DNA from: Meandrina meandrites | Lineage: Eukaryota > Cnidaria > Anthozoa > Scleractinia > Meandrinidae | DNA length: 64,000 bases | Reading direction: 5' to 3' | Assembly (NCBI GenBank): GCA_963693305.1 | Contig: OY855908.1 | Location: 39,540,305 to 39,604,304, forward strand | Shown: positions 63,863-64,000 of the stretch, in pieces | Layout: every line of letters begins with the position of its first letter | How positions within the stretch are numbered: position 1 is the stretch's first letter | Notes under the pieces: generated by a model | What the model was told of the DNA's origin: nothing | Databases searched by the model: none | The model's input: the letters and a program-made list of their open reading frames with translations, nothing else | Translations under genes and position numbers: made by a program

Positions 63863-64000
63863 CGGAAAAAGCCGGGTTCACGAAAGTGGTCCAATTGCGT
63901 TCAAAACGCGTTTTGTTAAATTTCCCCATCGGGGGGAAACGAAAAAACACCCTTGGGATCGGATTTTACAATTTCGGTTTCATGCCACCATTTTGGGTGG
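63863..64000 (+). repeat. Partial B monomer at the right edge
   Basis: The last unit is 138 of 152 bp, cut by the window edge within GGGTGG. With the 8-bp partial unit at 1-8 it shows the array continues on both sides. Confidence 0.95.

Larger units (their letters stand above)
1..64000. repeat. 152-bp tandem satellite array filling the window
   Basis: Every stretch read belongs to one 152-bp unit, always in the same orientation. The landmark TTGGGATCG recurs every 152 bp (99, 251 with one change, 859, 1011 and so on to 63,953). The total phase drift of +14 bp is fully explained by individually located small indels, so no foreign insertion or deletion of partial units is hidden in the array. 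There are about 420 complete units plus partial units at both edges. No unique sequence, inverted segment, transposon end or microsatellite block interrupts it. Satellites of this size and homogeneity are known from eukaryotic centromeric, pericentromeric and subtelomeric heterochromatin; which of these applies here cannot be read from the sequence. Confidence 0.98.

Noticed and set aside
1..64000. CRISPR array
   Set aside because: There are no unique spacers between conserved repeats; the full 152 bp is conserved. The unit is far longer than a CRISPR repeat, and no cas genes are present.
1..64000. Transposon, LTR or insertion-sequence derived array
   Set aside because: I saw no terminal repeats, target-site duplications, polymerase, integrase or transposase motifs. 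The short dyads lie within each unit and do not bound an element. Ancient origin from an element cannot be excluded.
1..64000. rDNA spacer sub-repeats, tRNA or other RNA genes, telomeric repeat
   Set aside because: No rRNA-like segment, tRNA cloverleaf or TTAGGG/TTTAGGG-type run is present. 420 uninterrupted units is more than expected of a spacer sub-repeat block.
1..64000. Assembly artefact producing the whole array
   Set aside because: The array carries many private and regional variants with consistent linkage, unlike a collapsed or looped assembly. The exact copy number and the order of near-identical blocks (52.8-59.0 kb, 20.2-22.6 kb) still cannot be verified from sequence alone.
1..64000. 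Naming the species or a known satellite family
   Set aside because: I do not recognise the monomer. The 152-bp length alone is shared by unrelated satellites, so a name would be a guess.

Overview
The whole window is one uninterrupted, head-to-tail satellite DNA array. I find no gene, RNA gene, transposon or unique sequence in it. The unit is 152 bp and is phase-locked from end to end: the same landmark (TTGGGATCG) at 859 and at 63,953 lies 415 x 152 + 14 bp apart. The extra 14 bp is exactly the sum of the small indels I located: thirteen +1 in an A-run, +2 near 16,930, -1 near 33,173, -1 near 42,665 and +1 near 43,850. That gives an 8-bp partial unit at the left edge, 420 complete units, and a 138-bp partial unit at the right edge, so the array extends past both ends.

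There are two monomer families. Family A begins CGCAAAACGCTGGGG and family B begins CGGAAAAAGCCGGG. They differ at 16 positions (about 89% identity), all within the first 100 bases; bases 101-152 are the same in both consensus sequences. Both carry a perfect palindrome around ACGCGT at monomer positions 41-52 (40-53 in B). Overlapping it is a 17-bp stretch resembling the mammalian CENP-B box (7 of 9 essential positions). Short diagnostic variants arrange the monomers into local higher-order repeats (HORs) whose period changes along the array: 304/305-bp dimers, 456-bp trimers, 608-bp tetramers, 1,064-bp heptamers and 1,216-bp octamers. Displaced block copies lie 1.8 to 9.9 kb apart.

Layout: 1-2,592 irregular A/B; 2,593-4,416 trimers; 4,417-5,936 A-runs with a 912-bp copy; 5,937-6,848 dimers; 6,849-13,600 mixed, with B-runs at 9.1-10.6 kb; 13.6-20.2 kb mixed, with a copied block; 20,167-22,598 two octamers; 22.6-29.3 kb zone of 153-bp A monomers; 30,728-32,551 three tetramers; 32.5-41.2 kb hybrid-rich, with a 1.5-kb copied block; 41.2-45.2 kb dimers then more divergent units; 45.3-48.4 kb dimers and a copied block; 48.4-52.8 kb a 1.8-kb-offset copy; 52,767-58,998 tetramers growing into heptamers; 59.0-64.0 kb mixed.

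The pattern (long homogeneous array, two families, HORs, near-nucleosomal unit length) is typical of eukaryotic heterochromatic, often (peri)centromeric, satellite DNA. I do not recognise the family or species. Base composition is about 48% G+C, and CpG is not depleted (hand count on the A consensus). The many long open reading frames are by-products: 152 is not a multiple of 3, the frames begin with TTG, and each family carries its own TAA in the unit. No protein-coding call is justified.
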